NCBI GenBank assembly: GCA_036939355.1
Contig: JALLAP010000657.1
Location: forward strand, 1-19,816
Source: Thalassiosira profunda
Taxonomy: Eukaryota > Bacillariophyta > Thalassiosirophyceae > Thalassiosirales > Thalassiosiraceae
Length of the DNA stretch: 19,816 nt
Direction: 5' to 3'
The notes under the pieces are model-generated. The model saw only the letters and a program-made list of their open reading frames with translations. It did not search any database and had not been told where the DNA came from. Below, piece after piece: positions 1-8,471 of this stretch; position 1 is the first letter of the stretch, and each line of letters starts with the position of its first letter. Both the position numbers and the translations under genes were made by a program.

Positions 1-962
1 GGGATGGCGTAGAGGACGAAGGCCGTGAGGAGCGCCGAGAGGAGGGTGTTGACGACGATGAGTTTGACTTCCACTCGGCGGAAGAAGTCGATCGTTTTGG
101 GGATCGTGAGGGCCTTGGCCTTCTCAAGGTGGGCCATACTTTCGAGGGAAGAATAGTGTCGCCCGGGCTGGACAGTCGTATTGACTTCCCGCATCGTGAG
201 CCTCGTCCGGGCTCGTTTGGACAGCCTCCGTTTCTTGGCCGCATCCGCGGAGCTAACTCGTTTGACACCAGCCTGGAAGCCGCACAAAGCCGAGACGATC
301 TGTCGGTCTATGCTCGGTTCATCGCCGCGGCCGACTTCCAAATCCTCCTCCTCGACCTGCGGACTGCCTCCTTCAGAGGATCTGGCGGGAAGACTGTCGA
401 GAGAGCTCATTGTTGACGCTCGATGTTGAATGTCCCCCGACGAAATGCAGGTACGAGGGCGCTTTCTGGCATCCTTGGCGGTGCGGGGGCCGCATCTGCT
501 CTTGACGGTCTTTGGAGCCGGCTCCTGGGACGAAGCAATGGGCACCGGCGATTCGCCAACGATGGTCCTTCCTCCGAGGTAGACGGACTTTATCTTGGCT
601 CTTCTTGGCGTGCTCGAGGGTTTGTCGCTGTCGGGGGGGTGCGGACTGCAAGATGCATCGCTGGTGGCGGCGTCGGCAGCGTCGCGAGGTTTGGGGGCAT
701 TTGGAGATAGATACCTCTGGACGATTCCACTTGCATTGGATGGCAATTGAGAGCGACCGTCGGCGCGCTGGTGCCCCGTTTCTTGTTTGCTGTGCTCGTC
801 CTCGTCTTCGTGCGCTGCCGGTGCTGCCGATTTCAGCCCATCGTTGGCAGTGCCTCTGTCGGACTTTGTCGGCGACTTCTTGCTGCCCGGAGGATGGAAA
901 ACGCCGCGAACCACAGAGGCGTCCTTGGGAGGCTTCTTGTAGCGAAACGGGCTCCGCACCAT
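1..962 (-). CDS. Hypothetical basic, disordered protein with a membrane segment (3' part outside window)
   Basis: Reading the minus strand from the ATG at 962 gives an uninterrupted frame to the window edge: 320 codons with no stop. It begins MVRSPFRYKKPPKD. Residues 1-275 are hydrophilic and rich in Ser, Pro, Lys and Arg, with an acidic patch EDEDEH, and look disordered. Residues about 300-320 (LIVVNTLLSALLTAFVLYAI) form a clear hydrophobic membrane segment, preceded by a short amphipathic stretch PKTIDFFRRVEVK. An in-frame TGA lies about 57 nt upstream of the ATG with no other ATG between, which supports this start. The rest of the protein is beyond base 1, so the membrane segment may be the first of several. 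I do not recognise the family. The gene is divergent from the small gene starting at 1510 and shares a 547-bp spacer with it. An intron inside the open frame cannot be excluded. Confidence 0.6.
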   Translation of the reverse strand, partial: MVRSPFRYKKPPKDASVVRGVFHPPGSKKSPTKSDRGTANDGLKSAAPAAHEDEDEHSKQETGHQRADGRSQLPSNASGIVQRYLSPNAPKPRDAADAATSDASCSPHPPDSDKPSSTPRRAKIKSVYLGGRTIVGESPVPIASSQEPAPKTVKSRCGPRTAKDARKRPRTCISSGDIQHRASTMSSLDSLPARSSEGGSPQVEEEDLEVGRGDEPSIDRQIVSALCGFQAGVKRVSSADAAKKRRLSKRARTRLTMREVNTTVQPGRHYSSLESMAHLEKAKALTIPKTIDFFRRVEVKLIVVNTLLSALLTAFVLYAI

Positions 963-1509
963 GATGCTTGCGGCGGAGAGGGTGTTGAAGCCAACCGCAG
1001 AGACCAAAATGCAAAATCAAGGCAAAAATAAAGTCAAATCAAGATACGATTTGGGTGCATGCCTGTTGTAGCGTAGATGCAGATCTCTCGACAAGCAAAC
1101 TTCTCCATCCTTGTATCGTCCTCCTGGAGGCTGCTCCATCCCTCGAGAGCCACAGGTACGACGACCACCACTTCTTGATGACATACCCTTCAGATATCGC
1201 GGAGATAGATGTCTCGTCCACGCTTGATGTGCCGTAAAGAGCCTGAGATGGGCATCTCACATTTTCCCTAGAAGAAACTGCCTGAGCTCGAATTTGCATG
1301 CAGTTTGAGCGGCCCGGCGAAACCGCAAACCGAACGCAACCAACAGTAGCCGCGGTAGCCAAAGTCACCGATGGACCGATGCAGCTCGGGCCGCGGGCCT
1401 CACATAATCGGTCGGCGGCGAGCGGCGAGCTGATCTGCTTGCTCTGAAGGCGAACGCCACTGCAAACGGTTCATTGCAACTCCACTTCTGTCGGCGATAA
1501 CACACGAAG
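963..1509. other. Intergenic spacer between two divergent genes
   Basis: This spacer should hold the promoters of the left-edge minus gene and the small plus gene. It is less GC-rich than the flanking exons, and frames in it have no recognisable protein features. A TTGCAA word occurs at 1474-1479, 31 bp before the plus-strand ATG. I see no TATA box or repeat that I would defend. Confidence 0.4.
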
Positions 1510-2109
1510 ATGAGCTCGGGATGCAGCACTCCGCGTCCGAGCAGCAACTGCCCGACGAGAGGCAAGACGGTCGCGTTCTCATCTCAACCGGTGGTCTCCG
1601 TGAATGCGGCCGCGAGCGCGAGATCACATGATGTGCACAGCGCCCCAACGCGTAGCCCGACGCCCTCTAGCTTCGAGCGGCGGCGGCATTCCGATCTGAC
1701 CCGACGCGCGGACAAGACCAGCGCTCGCGATGAGAACGCATGCGTGGTCAACACCGACGGCAGAGTCTGCATCGAGCGGCGAGTGCAGCAGCGAACCGCC
1801 ATCTTGGCCGTGCTTTCGTACCAGAAGAAGCTGCGGCAGAGTAGTTCGACGGGAGCCGCCGCCTCGACATCGAATCTGCCGCTGCTGGCCCCGGTGTCCT
1901 TCAAGCTGAGCCAACGGGCCAAGGAGATTGCCCTGGAGACGGCGAGGCTGGTATTCTTGGACGTCTACCCTCAACACTCGGCGTCGTCGCACCGGACGCC
2001 GATTTGCATCTCCGAGTTTCCGTCGATGAAACAGAAGAAGAGAGCGCACCCCGGCGAGACGATGGGTTGCAAGCAATGTAAGAAGCGCCGGCGAAATGTA
2101 CAAAGTTGA
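1510..2109 (+). CDS. Small basic hypothetical protein, diatom-type helical domain
   Basis: Single exon, 199 residues, ATG at 1510 and TGA at 2107-2109. Residues 1-85 are Ser/Arg/Pro-rich and probably disordered. Residues about 88-155 look like two helices: RRVQQRTAILAVLSYQKKL, then after a Ser/Ala spacer FKLSQRAKEIALETARLVFL followed by DVYP. This two-helix pattern (a helix ending near 'VLxxQ', then a second helix with 'S...A...A') resembles a motif I recall from many uncharacterised diatom proteins; that is memory, not a search. The C-terminus has a CxxC pair (CKQC) followed by KKRRR, which could be a nuclear localisation signal or a small zinc knuckle half. No signal peptide or membrane segment. 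Function unknown. A long minus-strand frame overlaps it but has arbitrary composition, so the plus strand is preferred. Confidence 0.6.
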   Translation: MSSGCSTPRPSSNCPTRGKTVAFSSQPVVSVNAAASARSHDVHSAPTRSPTPSSFERRRHSDLTRRADKTSARDENACVVNTDGRVCIERRVQQRTAILAVLSYQKKLRQSSSTGAAASTSNLPLLAPVSFKLSQRAKEIALETARLVFLDVYPQHSASSHRTPICISEFPSMKQKKRAHPGETMGCKQCKKRRRNVQS

Positions 2110-2685
2110 ACGAGAGCTATTGTATGCATGAGGCAGCTTTGCAAGATTGGCCTCATTTGCACAGATGATCATGCTATGTTGATAACATGTAAAATGAGTA
2201 CTCGACCTCAGCCGTATGAATGCAACTGTTCCATAAGGTACCTCCACTCGTCTGCCTTTTGATACAGTAGCATCGTGAGAGTGCATTGCAGACGTTCCCG
2301 TACGCGGCAGAGGGGCCTGCAAACCTGGACCCTCTCTGCGCTCGCTGCCGCGAGATATCTGTTCTTTGTCTTCACGTCTAACAATAATCCTTCGCATTAA
2401 GAAGGTACACTCTCTCGATTTCCCCGAAAGTTGCATGCAAAAAAAGTGGAGGTGGAGGCGAGTGCGCGGTAAAAGCGAGCTCACTTGCAACGACTGCAAC
2501 GCAACGGGCCGCCGGGAGCAGCCGCAGGCGGGACGAAGTCGCAGAGACGACGTGTAGGGTGGGTCGCCGTCGTCGGCCGCCTGTCCTCACGGTGGGCCGA
2601 GTTATCTCTTGGATAATTCTACATATCGCACCAGCACCACCGCCGCCGCCCGCAGAATTGAGCCACTTCTCACGACGGCGGAATC
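2110..2685. other. Intergenic spacer upstream of receptor gene
   Basis: This spacer holds the 3' flank of the small gene and the 5' flank of the receptor gene. TTGCAA occurs at 2485-2490. A short CCG-rich run lies at about 2636-2650. A signal-peptide exon for the receptor could be hidden here, but the frame directly upstream of the receptor ATG is closed by a TGA at 2659-2661. No RNA gene or repeat seen. Confidence 0.35.
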
Positions 2686-5159
2686 ATGACCGGCAAAGAA
2701 GGGTGCCCATGCGTGGACAGGGCCAGTGAGTTCATCTGTTGCAAATAGTATGTTCGACCGCTTTGTTGCATTGCAAAGTTTGCAACTCGCTCACATGATA
2801 TGTCAAAAAACACAGGCACCCTCGCCTCCCTCGACGGCAGGCGGTGCACCCTTCCCTCCGGCGACGACGGCATCCAGCTCACGCTCGGCGGCTCGTGCGT
2901 CCCCCTCGAATACGGATCCTCGAAGTGTTTGCAGCACGATCTCGTTTACGACCCGGCGTGCTTGAGTGGGCTCGGGGATGCCACATTAAATACGATCGCG
3001 GACGAGGCGGGCGAACGAGTGATTCCCCCGTATTGTTTTCGGCCCTGGTGCTACGTCGACGCTGACACTTGCCGGAGCAAATCCTTCGAGCGCGTGTTTC
3101 GCAGCGCCTATTTTACGTTCGAGTCCGGGGCCGATATATTCTTCTCCTATTCCACTTGCAACTCCACTGCGGACGATTGGTTAGAAGTGGAGGACGACAT
3201 TCTGGACAGCCCGGCGCTGGGGGGCGTGGCGTTGAAGGCGGCGATCCCGACGTATCAGATACCATACATGTTCAAGAGGAATCCAAACAACACTGAGGAG
3301 ATACTGGCGACGACGGGGGAGGAGTATTACGACGATCGCATTCCGTGGGAGGGGGCATACCCGAACTATCTCAAGAGGCTTGTGGAGATATCGCAGGGGG
3401 ATATCAAAAACGTTACTTTCACTCATCGATCGAGAGCTTCCAGCCTTGTGCACCCGACGAGCTCCTTCACCGCTTCCGTGCAGGATATTCAAGATGGGTT
3501 GCTTGACATGGCGGTTGGACCATTTTGGGTGACCGGTAAGCGGATGATTGCCAGTCGCCTGCTCCCTTTCATGCCCTTCTTACTGATGACAATTGCAATA
3601 ACATCGCTTGCCAGCACAACGTCTGAAAATGGCTTCCTTTTCACTGCCAATCATATACGATAAGACGTTCCTTGTCATCCCTCGGCCCGGAACAACAGAC
3701 TCTCTTAACGACCAAACCCAGAAGGTCCTGGCCCCGTTCTCAAACGAACTTTGGGGCCTCGTCCTTGTGATCATTGTTGTTGCGGCACTCTTGAGCGTGT
3801 GGTTCAGCGATCGGGCCAAGGCATCTCCGATGGGAAATGATAGGAGGCGGGCCATGCAACAAAGTGTGACGCATACTCGGCGAAGGAGGGTTGCGTACGC
3901 GAGGCTGGCCCTGGATTCGTTCCTCCAAAAAGGGCTCTTCTTCTGCAGTGCTGGTGTCGAGCAAGATGAAGGCGGAACGCTGCCGAATCAGCTCCTGATG
4001 TTCGGTGCGTTTCTTCTTGAGATGTATCGCCCTCTTGTATGGATTGCCCGTTCACACACTAAACTCGTCTCTCGAATCGCAGGATTCGCCTTCTTCATCC
4101 TGATTGCAGTGTCTGTAAGTTCTATGTTGTAGCAATCGTGAAGCTGGTTATCACATCAGGATGCTCTCACTTTCATTGCTTGTCCTACTCCAGGCGTATG
4201 TTGCAAATCTTGCGGCGTTTCTGACACTGTCGTCGACCGATGCCATAAAGACGATGGAGGGAGCCGTTGCCGCGGGCATGACGATCTGTGCACATCCTGC
4301 AATAGAAGCGGAGCTGAAAAGTGCGTGGCCGACTGCCAACTTTTACTTTCACGAATTCGGTAACGAGTTCCATGGAATGTTAGAGGAGGACTATGATGCG
4401 GGAAAATGCAGGGCCATGGTGGTTGGCTTGGAAGACACGGGCTCCGATGCGTCGTATCTGGAGAAGCTGTGCGAGCGCGACCTCGTTTACACGGATTCGT
4501 TAGTGGCAGAAATACCAATTGCCTTTCCAATCCGATCGCCGCTTTCTGCTGGGTTGTCGTATTGGATCTACCAAGCCGATCGATATCACGACACGTCAAT
4601 CGAAACTGCAAAGGCGGAGTTTGTCCAATCCGTCAGCTGCAACCCGCGCTTTTCCGGGGAAGAAACTGAAGCCAGCGACTACGCCCAAATCAGTGTGAAG
4701 AACATGTTCTTCCCGATCGTCTTCTTCGCGACATGTGTGGTCCTTGCAACTCTGCTGCAAATCTATCACCACTGGAATCTGAAGAAGGGAAGGCAGTCGT
4801 TGATTGGCAGACGGTCGACATTATCTCTTGTTACTAATGCTGCACCAAAGTCGGATAGAGGCTGGCACAGCAGGCGCCGGTCAGAAAATAAGGAGGACGG
4901 CTCAAAGATCGATGACAGCGCTTCGTCGTGGACAGGAATGTCGCGCTGGATTCACAGGAGCAGGTCAAATGGAAATGAATCCAGTATGAATGACGAGAGA
5001 GACGAGAAAGGAGGCAACGATGAAGAGGAAGGCAGTGGGACGGACAGCGGACTCGATCGCTCTTCCCCGACCTCGGGATCTCTTCAGGCGGAGAGTCTCG
5101 GCGAGAATGAAACAGAGGAAAAGCCCCAGACGCACCGGGTCAGGTTTGAGGGCTTGTAG
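2686..5159 (+). CDS. Ionotropic glutamate receptor-like channel, five exons
   Basis: Predicted join: 2686-2725, 2816-3535, 3615-4004, 4083-4114, 4194-5159 (2148 nt, 715 residues). Introns are 90, 79, 78 and 79 nt, all GT..AG and phase-consistent. Order: short start MTGKEGCPCVD; Cys-rich N-terminal region with CLQHDLVYDPAC and CFRPWCYVD, then YSTCNSTADDW; ligand-binding lobe S1 from about 110 to 295 including FWVT|AQRLKMASFSLPIIY, whose Arg256 fits the ligand-carboxylate position; M1 about 299-319 after PFSNELW; pore region; M3 with AYVANLAAFL at 395-404, matching the family SYTANLAAF signature; S2 about 405-560; M4 about 565-585; acidic, Ser-rich cytoplasmic tail. The family forms ligand-gated cation channels in the plasma membrane. 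The start lacks a signal peptide, so an upstream exon may be missing. The N-terminal domain is not the animal amino-terminal domain; I recall it from diatom proteins. Family call is strong; ligand and ion selectivity unknown. Confidence 0.85.
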
Positions 5160-5276
5160 GATTGCTAGCTGTTTGTTTCATAATAATGATAGAGAGAAAG
5201 AAGTTGCTACACAACGACCATTAACTCATTAAAGGCATGTAAGAATTGACATAAAGTTGCGACGGCAGAGACCGCA
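5160..5276. other. Convergent 3' spacer
   Basis: Only 117 bp separate the stop codons of the convergent receptor gene and the Ser/Lys-rich gene, so their 3' untranslated regions probably overlap or abut. The sequence is relatively AT-rich. No strong hairpin terminator was seen. Confidence 0.5.
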
Positions 5277-7763
5277 CTACGCTCTTCTCCTCCGAAGCCT
5301 CTTGTCTCCGTCGGCGAACAGCACCTTGTCTCTCCTCGTCCGGTGCGCACCTTCCCGATGTCTGGATATCCGGCGCCCGAAGATCTTCTCCGCCTCCTCC
5401 TGCTCGCTGCTTTTGTATTGTTGATGTTGGTAACGACCGGACCGGTCGCGCTGCTCCGCCCTACGGTTTCGTTGCCTCCTGCTGCTGGAGTGGTGGCTGG
5501 AGCTGCTCGAGTGGTGGCTCGAGCTACTCGAACTGCTGCTGCGCTTCGACGAGCTCTCGCTCGAGCTTCCGCTGTCGTCACTGCTGTACTTTGCCGGCTT
5601 GGCGGCCTTGCTGCTCGAGCTGTCCAGATCGAACTGGTCGAGGAGGTCGCCAGACGGCATGGAGAGGGCCTTGCCCGACTTGGACGACGATCCGCTCCCA
5701 CCGCTGGAACTGGGCTTGTGGGGCTTGCCCGCCTTGGTGCTGGGCGAGGTGGGCTTGCTCGGTGCCGTCGGCCCGCTCGGCGGGGACGGCGGCGACGGCC
5801 GGCTGGGCATCTTGCTAGGGATGTCCGGCGTCGGAGGCCGGCTCGTCGGCACGTCCCCTGCGATCGGAGAGGGCGTCGCAGGGGCGGGCGCGTTGGGGCA
5901 GAACTCCGCTCTTGGCGGGGTCAGCTTGTCCTGCAAGTAAAAGGAGGGGCGTAGGGAAAGAGACGTAAGCCGCTGAAAGCACAATTTGCAATCGAGGGCG
6001 ACATTGCAATCAATACTCACGAACACGCTCCAGCCAAAGGCGTCGCCGCTCTCCACCACCACGCTCTCCTCGGCGCTGCACCCCATGGAGTACTGCCAAA
6101 TCAGCCGGTTCCGCACCACCTCCCCACTCGCCGTCCGGGCGACGAGGATTAAAATGACCCCTCCCGGCACTTTGCCCATCTGCTCCTCCAACGGCTTGCT
6201 CGGGTCCAGCAGGGCGCTGATCGAGTTGAAGCTCAACGTGTACGACGTGACCGGATCCCCGGCGTCGTTGGGCGGGAACGTCACGTTGAGGTACTGGTCG
6301 TCCTGGTTGATGACGTTCATGTCGTTCGAGGCGTCGAGCTCGAGGAAGTGGGCGGTGAGGAGCTGGTTCGGGATAGTGTCGGTGTCCACGGCCTCCTGCG
6401 TCGTCGCCATCCCATGGGTGTGGTGTCCCGTCTTCTTCTTCCGCTCCTGCCGCTTCCCGTGGTCGAGGCGTCGTCCGGCACGAGAGGTCAGACGCTCGGC
6501 GTTCCGCGCCCGGTAAATCTCCTCCTGCATCGCTCGCAACTCGGGAAACTCCGCGAAGAAGGCGTCGTTGGGGGGCACCGACGTCCACCGGCCCACGACT
6601 CCGCCACCGTTTGCCTCCAGCTTCCTCCGTCCACCAGCTGTGGGCGCGTACGTCCCATCGTCCGTCGGCCACGGAGTACTACTGGTCGGCCGCGACGAGG
6701 GCTCACGTGCCGTCCCCGAATTCGCCTGCATCCCGTGCAGGTATCCCGCAAACTTCTCGAGCACGCCCAGATCATCTTCATCCCGCATGAGCTTCTTGAG
6801 CTCGTGCGCCTCGTGCTTGTCCAATCCCTGCTTCAGCTGCTTCTTGAGCTGCTTCTTGCTCACTCCTTTTTCACTGTTGCTGCTGCCCTCGCCGTGGAGG
6901 AGTTGGTGCGCTTTTAGGTACGCCGTACTGTCGACCCATCCTCCCCTAGGCTCCGGCTCGGCCTCATCGCCTTCTTCCGGCGTCGGGGCGTACGTGGGCC
7001 ATTTCTCCGTAGGGGCGTAAGTGGGCACCGGATCGCCGTTGCCGGGGTTCGCGCCCGTCGAAGAGCTGGGCCACATGGTCGCGGTGGGGCTCCACGTGGG
7101 CCACTCCGTGGGCGTGGCCCCGGGCGCGTCGGGGGTGCCCGGACTTTCGTTCACCGGAGGTGGCGTCACGGTGGGGCTCCACGTCGGAATGACTGTGGTT
7201 CCATCAGTTGGTGGTGTCGGGGCCGGATCGGAGGGCGGCCGGGGCGGCAGGAAGGGATCGTCGACAAAGACCGGCGGGTCGGTCGGCGCGGGCAGCTCTA
7301 CCGGGGGCTCCGTAGTGGCTACCGGAGGTTCAGTTGTCGAAGCCACCAGAGGCAGAGTCGGCGTCGGCGCGTCAAGGGGCGGCCCGTCCGGACTGGCCAA
7401 CGGGGGGAGCCCGTCGACCAGCTGGCACAGCGTGGCGTGAATACCGCCATTCTCTTTGAGGGTATCGTCGTTGCAGTCATTCGAGAAGTCGAGGCGGACG
7501 TGGAACACGGTCGGCGAACAGCTGCACATGGACGACTGCAGTTGTCTCCGCTGCTGCTGCAGTTGTTGACTTTCTTGGTACTGCTGTTGCGTCGACAGGT
7601 GCCGTCGGCCGCCGTGCAGCCTCGCCCTCCTATCAGAGGAGTTGAGGTCCGTCAGGTCGCCCGCCGCCGCGGTCGAGGCGGCGAGCGCGAGCAATGCCAC
7701 TGGCAGCTTCATATTGTTGCCGCGCCTCCTCGCCTTCCGGCTGCTTTTGTTCGACCTCGCCAT
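5277..7763 (-). CDS. Secreted Pro/Thr-rich and Ser/Lys-rich modular protein, possibly biosilica-associated
   Basis: Predicted join on the minus strand: 7763-6021 and 5930-5277, 798 residues. The intron 6020-5931 is GTGAGT..TTGCAG, 90 nt, in frame and without a stop. Met18 (base 7712) starts an ideal signal peptide, MKLPVALLALAASTAAAG, and may be the true start. Then: Gln-rich stretch 58-76; CSCSPTVFHVRLDF at 80-93; Pro/Thr linker about 120-270 with repeated PTYAPT and PTWSPT; a charged helix 300-330 (KKQLKKQLKQ..); a globular part about 465-591 with NVINQDDQYLNVTF, VPGGVILILVA and GWSV|F..DKLTP..FCP; then a tail with Ser clusters, KAGKPHKP, SKAAKPAKYSSDD, long Ser/His runs and a basic end. 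I recall the globular domain from other diatom proteins. Ser plus KxxK clusters resemble silaffin-type silica-targeting regions; that is inference. Convergent with the receptor gene. Confidence 0.75.
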   Translation of the reverse strand: MARSNKSSRKARRRGNNMKLPVALLALAASTAAAGDLTDLNSSDRRARLHGGRRHLSTQQQYQESQQLQQQRRQLQSSMCSCSPTVFHVRLDFSNDCNDDTLKENGGIHATLCQLVDGLPPLASPDGPPLDAPTPTLPLVASTTEPPVATTEPPVELPAPTDPPVFVDDPFLPPRPPSDPAPTPPTDGTTVIPTWSPTVTPPPVNESPGTPDAPGATPTEWPTWSPTATMWPSSSTGANPGNGDPVPTYAPTEKWPTYAPTPEEGDEAEPEPRGGWVDSTAYLKAHQLLHGEGSSNSEKGVSKKQLKKQLKQGLDKHEAHELKKLMRDEDDLGVLEKFAGYLHGMQANSGTAREPSSRPTSSTPWPTDDGTYAPTAGGRRKLEANGGGVVGRWTSVPPNDAFFAEFPELRAMQEEIYRARNAERLTSRAGRRLDHGKRQERKKKTGHHTHGMATTQEAVDTDTIPNQLLTAHFLELDASNDMNVINQDDQYLNVTFPPNDAGDPVTSYTLSFNSISALLDPSKPLEEQMGKVPGGVILILVARTASGEVVRNRLIWQYSMGCSAEESVVVESGDAFGWSVFVSIDCNVALDCKLCFQRLTSLSLRPSFYLQDKLTPPRAEFCPNAPAPATPSPIAGDVPTSRPPTPDIPSKMPSRPSPPSPPSGPTAPSKPTSPSTKAGKPHKPSSSGGSGSSSKSGKALSMPSGDLLDQFDLDSSSSKAAKPAKYSSDDSGSSSESSSKRSSSSSSSSHHSSSSSHHSSSRRQRNRRAEQRDRSGRYQHQQYKSSEQEEAEKIFGRRISRHREGAHRTRRDKVLFADGDKRLRRRRA
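5931..6020 (-). other. 90-nt in-frame intron
   Basis: On the minus strand it begins GTGAGTATTG and ends TTTACTTGCAG. It is 30 codons long with no stop, so unspliced transcript would stay in frame. Removing it joins GWSVF to DKLTPP, which restores the continuity I expect for this domain. It contains TTGCAA twice (5986-5991, 6004-6009). Confidence 0.7.
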
Positions 7764-8468
7764 TTCTCTATGATGGCCTCGTCAAGCCAATGCTTCGGGG
7801 TTCAAGCCGAGCCTCAATGTCGCGAGTGATCAGATTGTTGCAATGGAAGCAGCTAGATAGGGGCGCAGCAAGCTTGACTATGGAGTTGCAAGTTGCAAGC
7901 GGAGGCCAGGGGTATCCTCGTTCTGCAATTATTGAGAGCCCGTTCATCGAGCTTCACCCCAGCCAATGCATGAACAGAAACTCGGCCGCAGGGCTCGGTG
8001 ATGGACAGAGATGTGCACAAGATGTGCGCTCGCCGCGTCTTGGCTGACGCTGCGCCAATTTTTAGTTGCCCAGGCGTCATTTTTCGCCGCCGAATTTTCA
8101 GCTGATATCCACATGCGTAGGAATCAGTAAGTCTTTGATGTTTAGTTTAGTTCAGGCAATTCTGCGTGCAAGTACACACAGCAGTGGTAGATAATTATCT
8201 GCTATCACCGGCCTAAACTTGCAATCCGCCCCTGCTTCCCTTCACTTCTAGAGTTAGCCGTAGCCGGCGTCCAAATCAAAGTCCCACACACCCCCACGCC
8301 GCCACGCCTGACCCCCGCTCCCTCGCTCGCTCATGCGCCTCAAAGCTCACCGTCCAGGTAGCTTTCATACGTTCGCCGAGCCGTGGCCCCAATGACTCGC
8401 AGCCTCGGGCACGGTAGGACGAGCAGAATGATGTAAGTATGTGCACATGATGTGCACATGATTTGCAA
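7764..8468. promoter_or_regulatory. Divergent intergenic region with palindromic words
   Basis: About 0.7 kb lies between the start of the Ser/Lys-rich gene and the start of the sulfotransferase gene, and should carry both promoters. It holds TTGCAA at 7838, 7886, 7893, 8219 and 8463, a perfect 12-bp palindrome AGATAATTATCT at 8189-8200, GCACAAGATGTG at 8015-8026, and three 11-bp tandem units at 8439-8471. No convincing open frame or RNA gene was found. Functional roles are not shown. Confidence 0.4.
8189..8200. promoter_or_regulatory. 12-bp perfect palindrome, candidate regulator site
   Basis: AGATAATTATCT reads the same on both strands. It lies about 270 bp upstream of the sulfotransferase ATG in a noncoding stretch. 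A dimeric regulator could bind it, but AT-rich palindromes of this length can arise by chance. Confidence 0.2.
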
Positions 8469-8471
8469 ATG
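8439..8471 (+). repeat. Three tandem 11-bp palindromic units ending on the ATG
   Basis: Units 8439-8449 and 8450-8460 are both ATGTGCACATG. Unit 8461-8471 is the diverged ATTTGCAAATG. Each unit has a palindromic core (TGTGCACA or ATTTGCAAAT). The last three bases of the third unit are the predicted start codon of the sulfotransferase gene. A GTAAGT just upstream (8433-8438) is a potential splice donor, so the array might instead lie in a 5' intron. Confidence 0.75.

Noticed and set aside
373..1020. 215-residue minus-strand frame
   Set aside because: It overlaps the open-ended gene in another frame, is dominated by Arg, Gln and Ser from GC skew, and lacks any domain-like stretch.
1624..2499. 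291-residue minus-strand frame
   Set aside because: It is antisense to the small plus gene, which has natural helices; this frame has arbitrary composition and runs into noncoding DNA.
8463..8468. TTG at 8463 as start of the sulfotransferase
   Set aside because: A non-ATG start is unlikely in a eukaryotic nuclear gene; the next in-frame ATG at 8469 is adequate.
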